Source of the DNA: UBA8438 sp963934795
GTDB lineage: Bacteria; Acidobacteriota; Vicinamibacteria; Vicinamibacterales; UBA8438
Direction: 5' to 3'
DNA: 64,000 nt
Assembly (NCBI GenBank): GCA_963934795.1
Contig: CAWWAF010000006.1
Location: 1-64,000 of the forward strand
Shown here: positions 16,952 through 26,035 of the stretch, piece after piece
Layout: each line of letters begins with the position of its first letter
Numbering within the stretch: the stretch's first letter is position 1
The notes under the pieces: generated by a model
What the model saw: the letters and a program-made list of their open reading frames with translations, nothing else
Told to the model about the DNA's origin: nothing
Database searches by the model: none
Program-made: the position numbers and the translations under genes

Positions 16952-18259
16952 ATGAACGTTTCGACAACGAAATGGGCCGGACTGGTCGTGCTCGCGGCCG
17001 CGGTGGCGACCGCTGGACTTCGCGGGGCAGAGGCCGATCTCCCGGTGATGGATGGCGTCCCGACCGCGGAAGCGGAGACCGTGGGGATGTCGTCGGAGCG
17101 CCTCGCCCGGATCGACGAGGTGATGCAGGCGTATATCGACCGGAACGAGACGGCCGGCGTCGTGACGCTGGTGGCGCGGAAGGGGAAGGTCGTGCACTTC
17201 TCCGCTCTGGGTGAGCGCGACGCTGAAAACAACGCGCCGATGACCCATGACAGCATCTTCCGCATCGCGTCGATGACCAAGCCAATCGCGTCCCTCGCTT
17301 TGATGATGATGTACGAGGAGGGACACTTCCAGCTGCGCGACCCAATCTCGAAGTGGCTGCCTGAGTTTGCCGACATGCAGGTGGCTATTCCCTCGCCGTC
17401 GCAGGAACGCGTGACCGGGCGCTACAAGACCGTACCGGCGGAGACGCAGATTACGGTGCAGCAGATCCTGACGCATACGGCGGGCCTGCCGAACAGCTAC
17501 CGCGGCATCACGCAACCAGAATTTTTGCGCATGTCGGCCGAGACGAAGCCAGGCGATACGGTCGGCGACATGGTGAAGCGGTTGGCGATGCTGCCGCTCA
17601 ATTTCCAGCCTGGTGAGCACTGGGAATATGGTCGCGCCACCGATATCGCCGGTCGGCTGGTCGAAGTGATGTCCGGGCAGACGCTCGACGAGTTCTTCAC
17701 CGAGCGAATCTTCGAGCCGCTCGACATGCCCGACACGCACTTCTTTCTGCCCGAGTCGAAGCTGGACCGATTCACCGCGCTGTATGGCCCGGCCGCCAGC
17801 GGCCAGATTGCGCTGTCGGAGGCCCCGACGGCGGACAGCCGATACGTCGCTGAGCCGCATACCTACTACAGTGGCGCCGGCGGTCTCGTCTCGACCGCCC
17901 GCGACTACTTCCGGTTCCAGCAGATGATGCTGAACGGTGGGGAACTGGAGGGTACTCGTCTTGTCAGTCGGAAGACGGTGGAAATGATGACCGCCAATCA
18001 CACCGGCGAGAAGGGGATCTGGTTGGCCGGACCTGGCTACGGGTTCGGACTGGGCTACGCGGTGGTGACAGATCTCGGCCCGGCGGCGACCCCGCGCTCG
18101 GAAGGGTCCTTCTACTGGAGCGGCGCCTTCGGGACCATTTTCTGGGTTGACCCGGTCGAGGAGATCATCGGCATCGTGATGCAGCAATTACGCCCCTACA
18201 CGCACATCAACGTGCGGCCCGACATGGCTTCGATGACCTATCAGGCGCTCATCGACTAG
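16952..18259 (+). CDS. Serine beta-lactamase-fold hydrolase (class C/EstB type), copy 1
   Basis: A 435-aa exported serine hydrolase of the beta-lactamase/penicillin-binding-protein fold. The nucleophile motif is SMTK (S107, K110). The YGRA segment supplies the second-motif tyrosine, and WSGAFGT near the C-terminus replaces the KTG box as in EstB-type esterases. The likely activity is on esters or amides; lactamase activity is not implied. The ATG at 16952 has AGGGAGA about 7 bases upstream; the longer in-frame reading is arginine-rich and lacks a signal. A paralogue at 46770-48071 has S and K at identical residue numbers. The stop TAG overlaps the convergent propeller gene's TAG in CTAG. Confidence 0.87.
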   Translation: MNVSTTKWAGLVVLAAAVATAGLRGAEADLPVMDGVPTAEAETVGMSSERLARIDEVMQAYIDRNETAGVVTLVARKGKVVHFSALGERDAENNAPMTHDSIFRIASMTKPIASLALMMMYEEGHFQLRDPISKWLPEFADMQVAIPSPSQERVTGRYKTVPAETQITVQQILTHTAGLPNSYRGITQPEFLRMSAETKPGDTVGDMVKRLAMLPLNFQPGEHWEYGRATDIAGRLVEVMSGQTLDEFFTERIFEPLDMPDTHFFLPESKLDRFTALYGPAASGQIALSEAPTADSRYVAEPHTYYSGAGGLVSTARDYFRFQQMMLNGGELEGTRLVSRKTVEMMTANHTGEKGIWLAGPGYGFGLGYAVVTDLGPAATPRSEGSFYWSGAFGTIFWVDPVEEIIGIVMQQLRPYTHINVRPDMASMTYQALID

Positions 18260-19593
18260 TCGTTGGCGGCGAGCGAGGCTGAAATGATCTCCTCGTCGTT
18301 TCTCGCGATGATGTGCTGATTGGCGTAGGCGGGGTGTGACCAGTTCACGTACGTCAGTTCTCGACGGTTGCCGGGGCGTGACGTTGGCGCAATCAACGCG
18401 GTCCGGCTGATCTCCTCGTAGCCCTCTGGCGACAGCTTGGCGATGATGAGGTCGCCGCGGTCGTTGTTGATGAAGACCCGGTCTTCGTGCGTGACCATGA
18501 AGGCGGTCGTCCACCGGGCGCGCTCACCGGTGGCCTCCTGCGTCTCCCAGACACGCTCGCCCGTGGCTGCCACAAGGCATCGGAGCTGTCCGTAGCTGCC
18601 GAACCCGTAGATGTGGTCGCCCTCGATGATCGGCGTGCCAATCACCCCGTGCAGGCCATCGGTCAGAATCTCGCTGCTACTGCTGCCGCGCCAGCGCATC
18701 GTGGCGTCGGGTCGGTCGTTGTCGAGTGCCAGCATCATCGGACCGTCATAGAACGTGGTGACAAATAGATCCGAGTTGCGACGCACGGGTGTGGCGACCG
18801 TCATGTCGTAGCCGACCTCGAACGGCTGCTCCCAGAAGACGTCGCCAGTGGCGGGGTCGAGGGAGGAGACGGCCAGGGGGTGCCAGATGATGAGCTGTCG
18901 TTCGCCGCCTGCCTCGATGAAGAGGGGTTGCGCCACCCCGGCTCCGGCCTCAACCGAGGAGAGTGCGCGCCAGACCTCGGCCCCTGTCGTGCGGTCGAAC
19001 GCGACCACTTTCGCGTCGGGCGTGCCGCCAACGAGGGTAATCACGCGGTCGCCGTCGACAATGGGCGCGCTGCTGAACCCCCATTGTGGAATCTCCGCTG
19101 CGAAGTCCTCTACAAAGTCGGTACGCCACAGCACCTCGCCGGTGTCGACTGTGAGCGCCGTCATGATGCCGCTGGCGCCCACCGCGTACACCCGATCGCC
19201 ATCGACGGTCGGGGTGGCGCGAGGACCCTCGTCCCACGCGACACCGAGGTAACTGACGTCCCAGCTATGGGTCCAGAGAATCTCGCCGGTCTCTTCGTCC
19301 AAACAGAGAATGCGTTCCGTTCCGTCGAGCCCCCGTGTTCGCTCGAAGTCGGTGATGAAGATACGTCCATCCGCCACGGAGGGGCCGGAGAAGCCATGGT
19401 GAATCGGTGTGCGCCAGCGCACCGCGAGCCCCTCCTCCGGGAAGGTCTCAAGGATGCCGTCCTCCGTCCAGACACCGATGCGACCCTCGCCGCGGAATTC
19501 CGGCCAGTCATTGGCTGACGGCGCGGCAAGACTCAGCGTGAACGCCGCAGTGACGGCCAGTAGATACGGTGCGATGCGGCTAGGTGTTTTCAT
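18256..19593 (-). CDS. Secreted PQQ-like (BamB-type) beta-propeller protein
   Basis: A 445-aa exported protein with a signal ending SLAAPSA, then PQQ-like propeller repeats: WPEFRGEGRIGVW, LCLDEETGEILWTH, ALTVDTGEVLWRTDF, FDRTTGAEVWRA, CLVAATGERVWETQ. The PQQ-binding residues of true dehydrogenases cannot be recognised. It is therefore more likely a BamB-like scaffold of the 'outer membrane protein assembly factor/PQQ-binding-like' class, common as expanded families in planctomycetes and acidobacteria. The WxxFRG start is typical of that class. It is convergent with the hydrolase gene, sharing the CTAG. Confidence 0.82.
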   Translation of the reverse strand: MKTPSRIAPYLLAVTAAFTLSLAAPSANDWPEFRGEGRIGVWTEDGILETFPEEGLAVRWRTPIHHGFSGPSVADGRIFITDFERTRGLDGTERILCLDEETGEILWTHSWDVSYLGVAWDEGPRATPTVDGDRVYAVGASGIMTALTVDTGEVLWRTDFVEDFAAEIPQWGFSSAPIVDGDRVITLVGGTPDAKVVAFDRTTGAEVWRALSSVEAGAGVAQPLFIEAGGERQLIIWHPLAVSSLDPATGDVFWEQPFEVGYDMTVATPVRRNSDLFVTTFYDGPMMLALDNDRPDATMRWRGSSSSEILTDGLHGVIGTPIIEGDHIYGFGSYGQLRCLVAATGERVWETQEATGERARWTTAFMVTHEDRVFINNDRGDLIIAKLSPEGYEEISRTALIAPTSRPGNRRELTYVNWSHPAYANQHIIARNDEEIISASLAAND

Positions 19594-19689
19594 GTGTCCT
19601 CACAACGTGGTCTCGCCCTTGCAGCTAGGCCGCACGTCACGGCCGAGCGCCCTGGAGCGCCGTGCCTTCTACTCCTGGCGGCCGGCTGT

Positions 19690-20598
19690 CTACTGCGCGT
19701 CCAACTCGTCATAGATCGCCTTCGCATTCGCGGCCGCGCGGTCCATGGCATGGTCGGGGTAGCGGGTTTGAAGGTCCAGCGCGACGACCGCCTCGTCAAC
19801 CGTTCGACCCGCCTCCTTCGAGGCGCGTACCGAGTCGAGGAAGTGGCGGTTGAATCGCGCGTATTCCTCGACATGGTCCCACGTGATCCAGGCCGGCATC
19901 GGGCTCCCGGTGGGTGGCGGAATGTGGCCTGGAATCACACGACGGATACCATCGATGGAGGCGACGACACGGTCGAGCGTGTCGGGATAGGCGACACCGC
20001 TTCCTCCATTGTTCACGTCGATGTACGGCGTCCCCATGAATGCGAACAGGTCGCCCAGGTGGGCCATCCCGAGAGCCGGGAACACGACGACGACGTCGCC
20101 GTCTGTGTGGCCCGCGCCGAAGTGATAGAGATCGATTTGGTCCCGTCCCTGCAGGAGGGTCATTTTGTCGGTAAACGTGCGGTCCGGTAGCCCGTCCGCT
20201 CCCTGGCCGGCAAAGACCTCCATCTCCTGCATCCGAGCCGACGCCCTCTCGTGGGCGACGATCTCGACGCTAGCCGGGAAGTCGATATTCCCGCCGACGT
20301 GGTCACCATGCGTGTGCGTGTTGATGATGGTGGTTACCGGCTGGTCGCTGATCAATCGCATCGTGTCCAGTATCGACTGTCCCCAACCGGCCAGCTTGGT
20401 ATCGACCAGCACGACGCCATCGTTTTCAGTGACCAGGGCCGCCGTATGTCCTCCGCCACCGCTGATGACATACAGGTTCTCGCGGACGTCCAACGACTGA
20501 ATGGCGACCGGCCGCTCCTCCTGCGCGGTGCTGCCAGCGGCGGCGATCGAGAGAAGTGCGAGGGTCGTTAATCCGCCGAGGGCCATCGTTCGTAGCAT
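19690..20598 (-). CDS. Secreted MBL-fold metallo-hydrolase, copy 1
   Basis: A 302-aa exported metallo-beta-lactamase-fold hydrolase. The signal ends STAQ. The zinc motif is HTHGDH (H95, H97, D99, H100), with downstream GAGHTDGD and VIPGH supplying further ligands. The arrangement fits the quinoprotein-relay/SoxH-like group of MBL proteins, several of which occur with PQQ systems. The substrate is unknown. It shares the unusual identical stretch VVLVDTKLAGWGQ with the lipoprotein paralogue at 54034-55002. It lies 14 bases downstream of the acetamidase gene on the same strand, so the two are probably one operon. Confidence 0.87.
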   Translation of the reverse strand: MLRTMALGGLTTLALLSIAAAGSTAQEERPVAIQSLDVRENLYVISGGGGHTAALVTENDGVVLVDTKLAGWGQSILDTMRLISDQPVTTIINTHTHGDHVGGNIDFPASVEIVAHERASARMQEMEVFAGQGADGLPDRTFTDKMTLLQGRDQIDLYHFGAGHTDGDVVVVFPALGMAHLGDLFAFMGTPYIDVNNGGSGVAYPDTLDRVVASIDGIRRVIPGHIPPPTGSPMPAWITWDHVEEYARFNRHFLDSVRASKEAGRTVDEAVVALDLQTRYPDHAMDRAAANAKAIYDELDAQ

Positions 20599-20612
20599 GT
20601 CGCAGGGGCCTC

Positions 20613-21737
20613 CTACCGAAAAATGCTCTTGGGTATCTTGCCGGTGACCAGTTGGGTGAAGTCAACCGCTTCGGCGATGTGGAAGTCGACAGCAATGCTT
20701 GCTAGCGACACCGCCTTGGTCGGTGTTAGACCTTTTTCCGCCACCAGGAACGCCACGACCGCGTCCACCGCTTTTTGCAGGGCGCGGTCGAGGTCCAGGT
20801 CGATGCCCATCATGATGTAGTGCGTCTCGTTCTCGGCGCGCGGTCCGGCGATTGGCGTGTTCTTGTGCAGAACGAACCGGAATCGGCCGGCCAACGACTG
20901 CTCGATGGCCGTCCCGCTGACCTCACCGTCGCCTTGCGCAGAATGCGGGTCGCCCACGTAGAACAGCGCCTCTTGATGCAGGACAGGCAGAAAAAGTGTG
21001 CTCCCGACCGTGAGCTCCTTCACATCCATGTTGCCGCCGAAGTCACCGGGCGGGCGTGAGGCCTGCACACCGGGAATGTCGACGCCAGGCTGGCCGAGCA
21101 CCGGGACTGGCGCCACCGCCATGATGCCCATGAACGGCGCCAGCGGCACGTGGATATCGTCCGAAAACAGCGCGACTTCTCGGCCGTCGACCATGCCCGT
21201 ATGGATGGCATGTCGGGTGGTCTCGATGTCGCGGATGGCATCGTCCGGCCGAGAGCCTGGATAGCCAGCCCCGAAGACCCCAGCACGTGACCCTGTGTTG
21301 TTGATGCCATACGGGGCCCGTGTGGTCAATTCGAGAATCTGGACTTCGAGCATGTCGCCAGGTCGGGCGCCGGTGATCGCAATCGGTCCGGTGATGACGT
21401 GGCCGCTTCGACCTTCCCGGGGGCGTCCGTCGCGCGACGCCCAGAAGTCGAGGACGTCGGGGAGGATGTGCTCTGGGGCCACGCCGAGATCGCGGAGCAA
21501 TGTGGCCGGATGTTCACGCTGTGTCGAGCCGGCGTGACTCAGTGTGTCTATCCGCACGGTGTCGCCAGACTCGATCGTCAGCACCGGTGGTTTGTCGACC
21601 GGGTACCAGCCCCAGCTGAGGGTCTCGGGCCGTGACGGGACGAAATGCTCCGGAGGCTGCGCCTGCAGTGTCGCTGAGCAGAGCCAGGTGCTGGCTATCA
21701 CGCTCGCCGCTGTCGAAGTGAAAATCCGTCTGGTCAT
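20613..21737 (-). CDS. Secreted acetamidase/formamidase family protein
   Basis: A 374-aa exported enzyme of the FmdA/AmdA family, which hydrolyses formamide or short amides. Family features include WGWYPVDKPPVLTIESGDTV near the start, GPIAITGARPGDMLEVQIL, GGNMDVKELTVGSTLFLPV and GDPHSAQGDGEVSGTAIE, the last two being the metal-site and active-site stretches. Cytoplasmic relatives lack a signal; here MTRRIFTSTAASVIASTWL makes it exported, so it may act on amides outside the cytoplasm. The ATG at 21737 is chosen because upstream in-frame sequence looks non-coding. It precedes the MBL hydrolase gene and is divergent from the SMP-30 gene. Confidence 0.86.
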   Translation of the reverse strand: MTRRIFTSTAASVIASTWLCSATLQAQPPEHFVPSRPETLSWGWYPVDKPPVLTIESGDTVRIDTLSHAGSTQREHPATLLRDLGVAPEHILPDVLDFWASRDGRPREGRSGHVITGPIAITGARPGDMLEVQILELTTRAPYGINNTGSRAGVFGAGYPGSRPDDAIRDIETTRHAIHTGMVDGREVALFSDDIHVPLAPFMGIMAVAPVPVLGQPGVDIPGVQASRPPGDFGGNMDVKELTVGSTLFLPVLHQEALFYVGDPHSAQGDGEVSGTAIEQSLAGRFRFVLHKNTPIAGPRAENETHYIMMGIDLDLDRALQKAVDAVVAFLVAEKGLTPTKAVSLASIAVDFHIAEAVDFTQLVTGKIPKSIFR

Positions 21738-21817
21738 AGTCAGTGGGCTCGACGTGTCTACGGTCGTCTCGCGCAGCCGGCGAACCTCGCAGCGAATGCG
21801 CGACCGGCGATGCGCGC

Positions 21818-21823
21818 TAGAAT
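21818..21823 (+). promoter_or_regulatory. -10 candidate in the divergent acetamidase/SMP-30 gap
   Basis: TAGAAT in the 272-base gap between divergent genes. The gap otherwise shows no clear structure. A transcript from here would have a long leader to the SMP-30 start at 22010. Confidence 0.25.
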
Positions 21824-22009
21824 ACCGCCAAACCGCGCGGTATGCAGGAATCGAGGGAACTGGACGACGCAGAGGCCAAGGTCGGGACCCGGTACGGTGC
21901 GGCTGGTATTGACCGACACCGGTGTCGCGGCCCAGGACAACTGGCCCCAGTTCAGGGGAGAGTCGGCGGGGTCGTGGCGGACAACCTGGCCCATTGGAGA
22001 ACGTAAGAC

Positions 22010-23083
22010 ATGGCAGAGTATCGACGTGACGACGGATCATCCGCGTGGACACGCCGCGCATTTCTCGGGGCTGCGTTCACGGCTACCGCCGCGGCCCCGG
22101 CATGGGCCCGGCAACAGGCGCCGACTGTGCCACCCTACGAGGCGCGAGACTGGTCGGGCGGGAGTCCGCTGCGATATCCGGACCCAGACCTCATCGCCCT
22201 CGACCCGCGATTCAATCGCTACATCCTGTTCAACACGCCAATCAAGCGGCTGCACATGGGCACGATGTGGGCCGAGGGGCCCGCCTGGAACGGGGTCGGA
22301 CGGTATCTGGTCTGGAGCGACATTCCCAACAATGTGCAGCACCGTTGGGTCCAGGAGGACGAACGCGTCACCGTGTTTCGCAGCCCATCGGGGCATAGCA
22401 ACGGCAACACGTTCGATCGCGAGGGGCGCCAGTTGTCGTGCGAGCATGGCGGCCGGCGGGTCGCGCGGTACGAACAGAACGGCGATGTCACCATGATCGC
22501 CGATCGCTACGACGGCAAGCGGCTGAACTCGCCGAACGACGCCGTCGTCGCACCCGACGGCGGTATCTGGTTCACGGACCCGCCGTATGGCATTCGAGGC
22601 GACTACGAGGGGTTCCGCGCGGAGTCGGAGACCCCGCCGGCGGTATACCGAGTCGATCCGCAGGACGGTCGCGTGGTGCTGGTCACCGATGAACCCGGCG
22701 GGCCGAACGGTCTCTGTTTTTCGCCGGATTACCGCCGTCTGTACGTCGCCGACACCGGGTCGGGGCGCGAGATCCGGGTCTTCGACGTGGACGGGACGCG
22801 TCTGACGAACGGCCGTCGGTTTGTCGAGCTGCGCGCGCCAGATACGGACAACCTGGTGGCGGCCGATGGAATCCGGTGTGACGCGGATGGCAACGTGTGG
22901 GCGGGCGCGGGTGACGGCGTCCTGGTGACTGCGCCCGATGGCGTGACGATTGGTGCCATTCGTTTGCCTGAACGGTGCGCGAACGTCTGTTTTGGCGGCA
23001 CCCGGCGCAACCGCCTGTTCATGTGTGCCAGTCAGTCCCTCTATTCCGTCTATGTGGGCGTGTTGGGCGCCGGCATCGCCTAG
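22010..23083 (+). CDS. Tat-exported SMP-30/gluconolactonase family protein
   Basis: A 357-aa protein with a twin-arginine signal (WTRRAFLGAAF, then APAWA). The rest is a six-bladed SMP-30/gluconolactonase propeller: TMWAEGPAW, YLVWSDIPNN, SGHSNGNTFDREGR, LNSPNDAVVAPDGGIWFTDPPYG, PNGLCFSPDYRRLYVADTG. Metal-site residues are visible as E in AEGPAW, N in LNSPND, N in PNGLCF and D in AADGIR. It probably hydrolyses a sugar lactone in the periplasm and would follow naturally on a PQQ sugar dehydrogenase. Tat export fits a metalloenzyme folded before export. Divergent from the acetamidase gene; the Shine-Dalgarno is weak. Confidence 0.87.
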   Translation: MAEYRRDDGSSAWTRRAFLGAAFTATAAAPAWARQQAPTVPPYEARDWSGGSPLRYPDPDLIALDPRFNRYILFNTPIKRLHMGTMWAEGPAWNGVGRYLVWSDIPNNVQHRWVQEDERVTVFRSPSGHSNGNTFDREGRQLSCEHGGRRVARYEQNGDVTMIADRYDGKRLNSPNDAVVAPDGGIWFTDPPYGIRGDYEGFRAESETPPAVYRVDPQDGRVVLVTDEPGGPNGLCFSPDYRRLYVADTGSGREIRVFDVDGTRLTNGRRFVELRAPDTDNLVAADGIRCDADGNVWAGAGDGVLVTAPDGVTIGAIRLPERCANVCFGGTRRNRLFMCASQSLYSVYVGVLGAGIA

Positions 23084-23151
23084 ACTCCGGCCGGAACCGG
23101 ACATGCCAGGGCGATACCGATCCCTCCGCTTTGGTCCGCCGCGCTCGCGCG

Positions 23152-23547
23152 TCAGCGAATGTGTGTCGATTGAGTCGAGATGCGGGTCATGTAGCCGGCG
23201 ATGACCCACTCGGCGTCGACATCGAGCGGCTCGGCGATCTGTCTGAGGTATCCACGCAAGTAGACGGGGGCGGGTAGTGCGTCGAGGTCGTCCGCTTCGA
23301 TGAACCGGAGGTTCGAGAGCGAGATCTTTGTGGTGAGATTGATCTGGCCCAGGCTCACGTCGCGCGCCTCGCGCAACCGTTGGATGGTCGGCCCGTCGCA
23401 CTGGGTTACGGTGGTCAGAAGGTCGTCCACACGCTGGTCGTCGCTCGTGACCGGCGCGTCCGGTCTCTCGCGTGGCCTGGTGACCGGACCTGCGAGATGA
23501 GGCGGTGGGGCTTCCTTGAGCAACGTGGGCGAATGTGAGATCTGCAT
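23152..23547 (-). CDS. Stand-alone RodZ-type helix-turn-helix protein
   Basis: A 131-aa soluble protein. Residues about 52-120 form the HTH_25 domain found at the N-terminus of RodZ: IQRLREARDVSLGQINLTT, FIEADDLDALPAPVYLRGYL, then LDVDAEWVIAGYM. The TM helix and periplasmic part of RodZ are missing. The N-terminal 45 residues are proline-rich and disordered. Without an anchor it may be a regulator or an MreB-binding adapter. It stands alone, convergent with the SMP-30 gene, and is followed upstream by a 215-base gap before the M28 gene. Confidence 0.72.
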   Translation of the reverse strand: MQISHSPTLLKEAPPPHLAGPVTRPRERPDAPVTSDDQRVDDLLTTVTQCDGPTIQRLREARDVSLGQINLTTKISLSNLRFIEADDLDALPAPVYLRGYLRQIAEPLDVDAEWVIAGYMTRISTQSTHIR

Positions 23548-23762
23548 ATGGTTTGCGCAGTTGTCCGTCTGCTGCTCCCTACGTCGGCTCGGATTCTGGA
23601 GCCGAAACTTTAGAGGTGACCGGTCTGGTCATCCTCGCGCTATTTCGTAATTGACCCTAGCCTGAGTCAGAATCCTCCTGGCCTGAGCGCATATCTTGGC
23701 GGTTTCGATTGAGGGATGCGGCCTCCCAGGCGCCGCGCCGGAACGCTGCCAAAGGAGCCCTG

Positions 23763-25067
23763 ATGTCACTGCATCGTAGGAACGAGACAGACCTAAGGTT
23801 GAGACGGACGTGGACGCCGCGCCGTCCGGTGGGGAGTGCGCTGATGGCGCTGGTCTGCTGCGTTGTGGTCGAGACGGGCGTCTGGGCACAATCCAGCGAC
23901 GAGAGCGAGACTGCTATTCGCGCTCTGGTCCGTCGCCTCGATCTCGAGCAGTATAAGGCGGCGATTCGTGGACTAGTGCGGTTTGGCGACCGACGTCAGG
24001 GGACGACGCGCAATCGAGAGGCTGTGGACTGGATCGAGACACGCCTTCAGACGGGCGGGTGTACGAACACCGAGCGACTCGTGTACACCTTCGACCCGCC
24101 ACCGCGTCCGGTAGGGCGTCGAAGCGGCGGAACTCGTCCGCCGTTGAACCCCGTCGACCCCACGCCCACCGGAGGCCTCGTGGGACGCAACGGTTCGGGA
24201 CCAGGCGGCAGCTCGATATTCGGCTATCGACGCCGCACCGGCGTTGTGCGCGCCCCGTTGGCGCAGCCGAATGAGACGCTCCGGGCCCTGAACCTGGAAG
24301 AGCCGCGTAACGGGGAGCGATCGGAGGTGTTCTGTACCAAGGTCGGTACGACCAACCCAGATGAGATGTACATCATCGGGGCGCATATGGACGGTCATGG
24401 ATTCGGCGAAGCAGCCAACGATAACGGGTCAGGCACCGCGATTGTCATGGAGCTGGCCCGTATCTTCAGTGCGCCCGATGTGCAGACCGGGCGGTCGATA
24501 CGTTTTGTCCTCTGGAACAACGAGGAGACCGGGCTCAACGGCAGCGCCGCGTATGTGGAGCAGCGGCGCGAACGTCAGGGGCTCGAAGACCCGCCGGGCT
24601 CCGGTCGTTACCCCGAGCCTCGATGGCTGGGCATGATTCAGCACGACATGATGTTGTTCGATCATGGCGCCCCCGGTCCGGACGGGCGAGTCAGTCGCGA
24701 TCAGCGACCGGAGGCTGATGTGAACATCGAATTCCAAACGGACTCTGCGCTGGCGCTCGAGTCTCGCGATCTCGCCTTTTTCTTCAAATCGGCCAATGAC
24801 GCCTACGCGACGGACTATCCGGCAGCGGTCGGTCCCCATATGACCAACACCGATTCCACGCCGTTCATGAATGTGACGCCAGCCATCAGTCTTCGCGAAA
24901 ACGAGCGGGGCATGCATATTGGGGCGGGCTGGGACCCACATTGGCACCAACCGACAGATCTTTACGTCACCTTCACGGATGACGACTTTCGCCTCGGGCT
25001 CAATGCGGCGCAGACAACGTTGGCCGCCATCGCGCAGTTGGTGGACGCCACCGTCAGTGCGCCCTGA
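23763..25067 (+). CDS. Secreted M28-family zinc peptidase
   Basis: A 434-aa exported aminopeptidase-type enzyme. Signal: an arginine-rich n-region, then SALMALVCCVVVETGVWAQ. The M28 zinc signatures are complete: GAHMDGHG (His/Asp), EAANDNGSGTA (bridging Asp), LWNNEETGLNGS (catalytic Glu-Glu) and a distal HWHQPTD. A proline/arginine-rich insert (about 115-180) precedes the catalytic domain. It probably releases amino acids from exported peptides. The ATG at 23763 has AAGGAG seven bases upstream; the earlier in-frame start lacks this. Convergent with rarD, 13 bases apart. Confidence 0.88.
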   Translation: MSLHRRNETDLRLRRTWTPRRPVGSALMALVCCVVVETGVWAQSSDESETAIRALVRRLDLEQYKAAIRGLVRFGDRRQGTTRNREAVDWIETRLQTGGCTNTERLVYTFDPPPRPVGRRSGGTRPPLNPVDPTPTGGLVGRNGSGPGGSSIFGYRRRTGVVRAPLAQPNETLRALNLEEPRNGERSEVFCTKVGTTNPDEMYIIGAHMDGHGFGEAANDNGSGTAIVMELARIFSAPDVQTGRSIRFVLWNNEETGLNGSAAYVEQRRERQGLEDPPGSGRYPEPRWLGMIQHDMMLFDHGAPGPDGRVSRDQRPEADVNIEFQTDSALALESRDLAFFFKSANDAYATDYPAAVGPHMTNTDSTPFMNVTPAISLRENERGMHIGAGWDPHWHQPTDLYVTFTDDDFRLGLNAAQTTLAAIAQLVDATVSAP

Positions 25068-25080
25068 CCGCTGACGAGGT

Positions 25081-25986
25081 TCATGACCTTCCCGCGTCAC
25101 GCAGCCTGCCGGCTGCGTGTCGGTACGCATAGAGGCCTTCCACCCCGAAAATCGCGACGGCGACCCACACGAACGCGTACCCCACCAGCTGAGTCTGACC
25201 AAACTGCTCTCCGTAGACCAGGACTCCAAACAGGAACTGCAACGTCGGCGCAAGGTATTGAATGATGCCCACGTGCGACAGCGGTATCCGACGGACCGAG
25301 GCCCCGAACAGGAGCAGCGGTCCGACGGTGATCACCCCGGACGCCGCCAGCAACGTCTGATGCAGCCACGGATCCCCAGCCTGTGAGCCCCCACCCGGGG
25401 CAGTCATCACCGGACCGAGCAGCAGCAAGAGAGCCGTGGGAACGGAGAGCAGGCTGATCTCCAATGTGAGTCCCTGCATCGCTCCCAACGCCGCCTGCTT
25501 CTTGAGGAGTCCGTACAGGCCGAAGGTCGACGCCAGCAGGAGGGCGATCCAGGGCAGTGTGCCGAGCGAGACGCTCAGATACACCACGCCCGCCGCGGCC
25601 AGGCCCACCGCGACCCACTGGCCGGACCGCAGACGCTCGCCCAGCACGAGGACCCCCAAGCCCACCGTCACCAGCGGCGACAAGAAATATCCCAGGCTGG
25701 CCTCGACGATGACACCGGTCGTGACCGCCCAGATGAACGTGAACCAGTTGGCATACAGCAGCGCTCCCGCGGCGGTGTAGGTTGCGAGGACCCGTGCGGT
25801 AAACTGCCCACGTGTGAACCGATCCTGTGGTCGGAGGGCGAGGAGGGCGACGAGAATCAGAAGCGACCAGAACACGCGGTACCCGACCAGACTTGTCGGC
25901 GGTACGCGGTCCAGCTGTTTCCAATAGATGGGGCTGACGCCCCACCAGACATACGCCGTGATGCCGTACCAGAGGCCCGCTCTCAC
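25081..25986 (-). CDS. rarD: RarD-type EamA transporter
   Basis: A 301-aa inner membrane protein with about ten TM helices of the drug/metabolite transporter (EamA) superfamily. The RarD signature is clear: GITAYVWWGVSPIYWKQL, VGYRVFWSLLIL, then NWFTFIWAVTTG and IEASLGYFLSPLV. It was named for chloramphenicol sensitivity; the transported solute is unknown. The start is GTG at 25986, which matches the family's N-terminus. It is downstream of the kinase gene on the same strand (49 bases), though a functional link is not obvious. Confidence 0.93.
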   Translation of the reverse strand: MRAGLWYGITAYVWWGVSPIYWKQLDRVPPTSLVGYRVFWSLLILVALLALRPQDRFTRGQFTARVLATYTAAGALLYANWFTFIWAVTTGVIVEASLGYFLSPLVTVGLGVLVLGERLRSGQWVAVGLAAAGVVYLSVSLGTLPWIALLLASTFGLYGLLKKQAALGAMQGLTLEISLLSVPTALLLLLGPVMTAPGGGSQAGDPWLHQTLLAASGVITVGPLLLFGASVRRIPLSHVGIIQYLAPTLQFLFGVLVYGEQFGQTQLVGYAFVWVAVAIFGVEGLYAYRHAAGRLRDAGRS

Positions 25987-26035
25987 CGGGCGCCGATCGG
26001 GGAAGTTCGCATCGGGCGCGTGGGCTGCATCACTG

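Noticed and set aside
16892..18187. 431-codon minus-strand frame opposite the beta-lactamase-fold hydrolase
   Set aside because: Low-complexity antisense frame; the plus-strand gene has the SMTK motif, signal peptide and ribosome site.
22037..23401. 454-codon minus-strand frame over the SMP-30 gene
   Set aside because: Arg-rich with no domain, antisense to a well-supported Tat-exported propeller protein.
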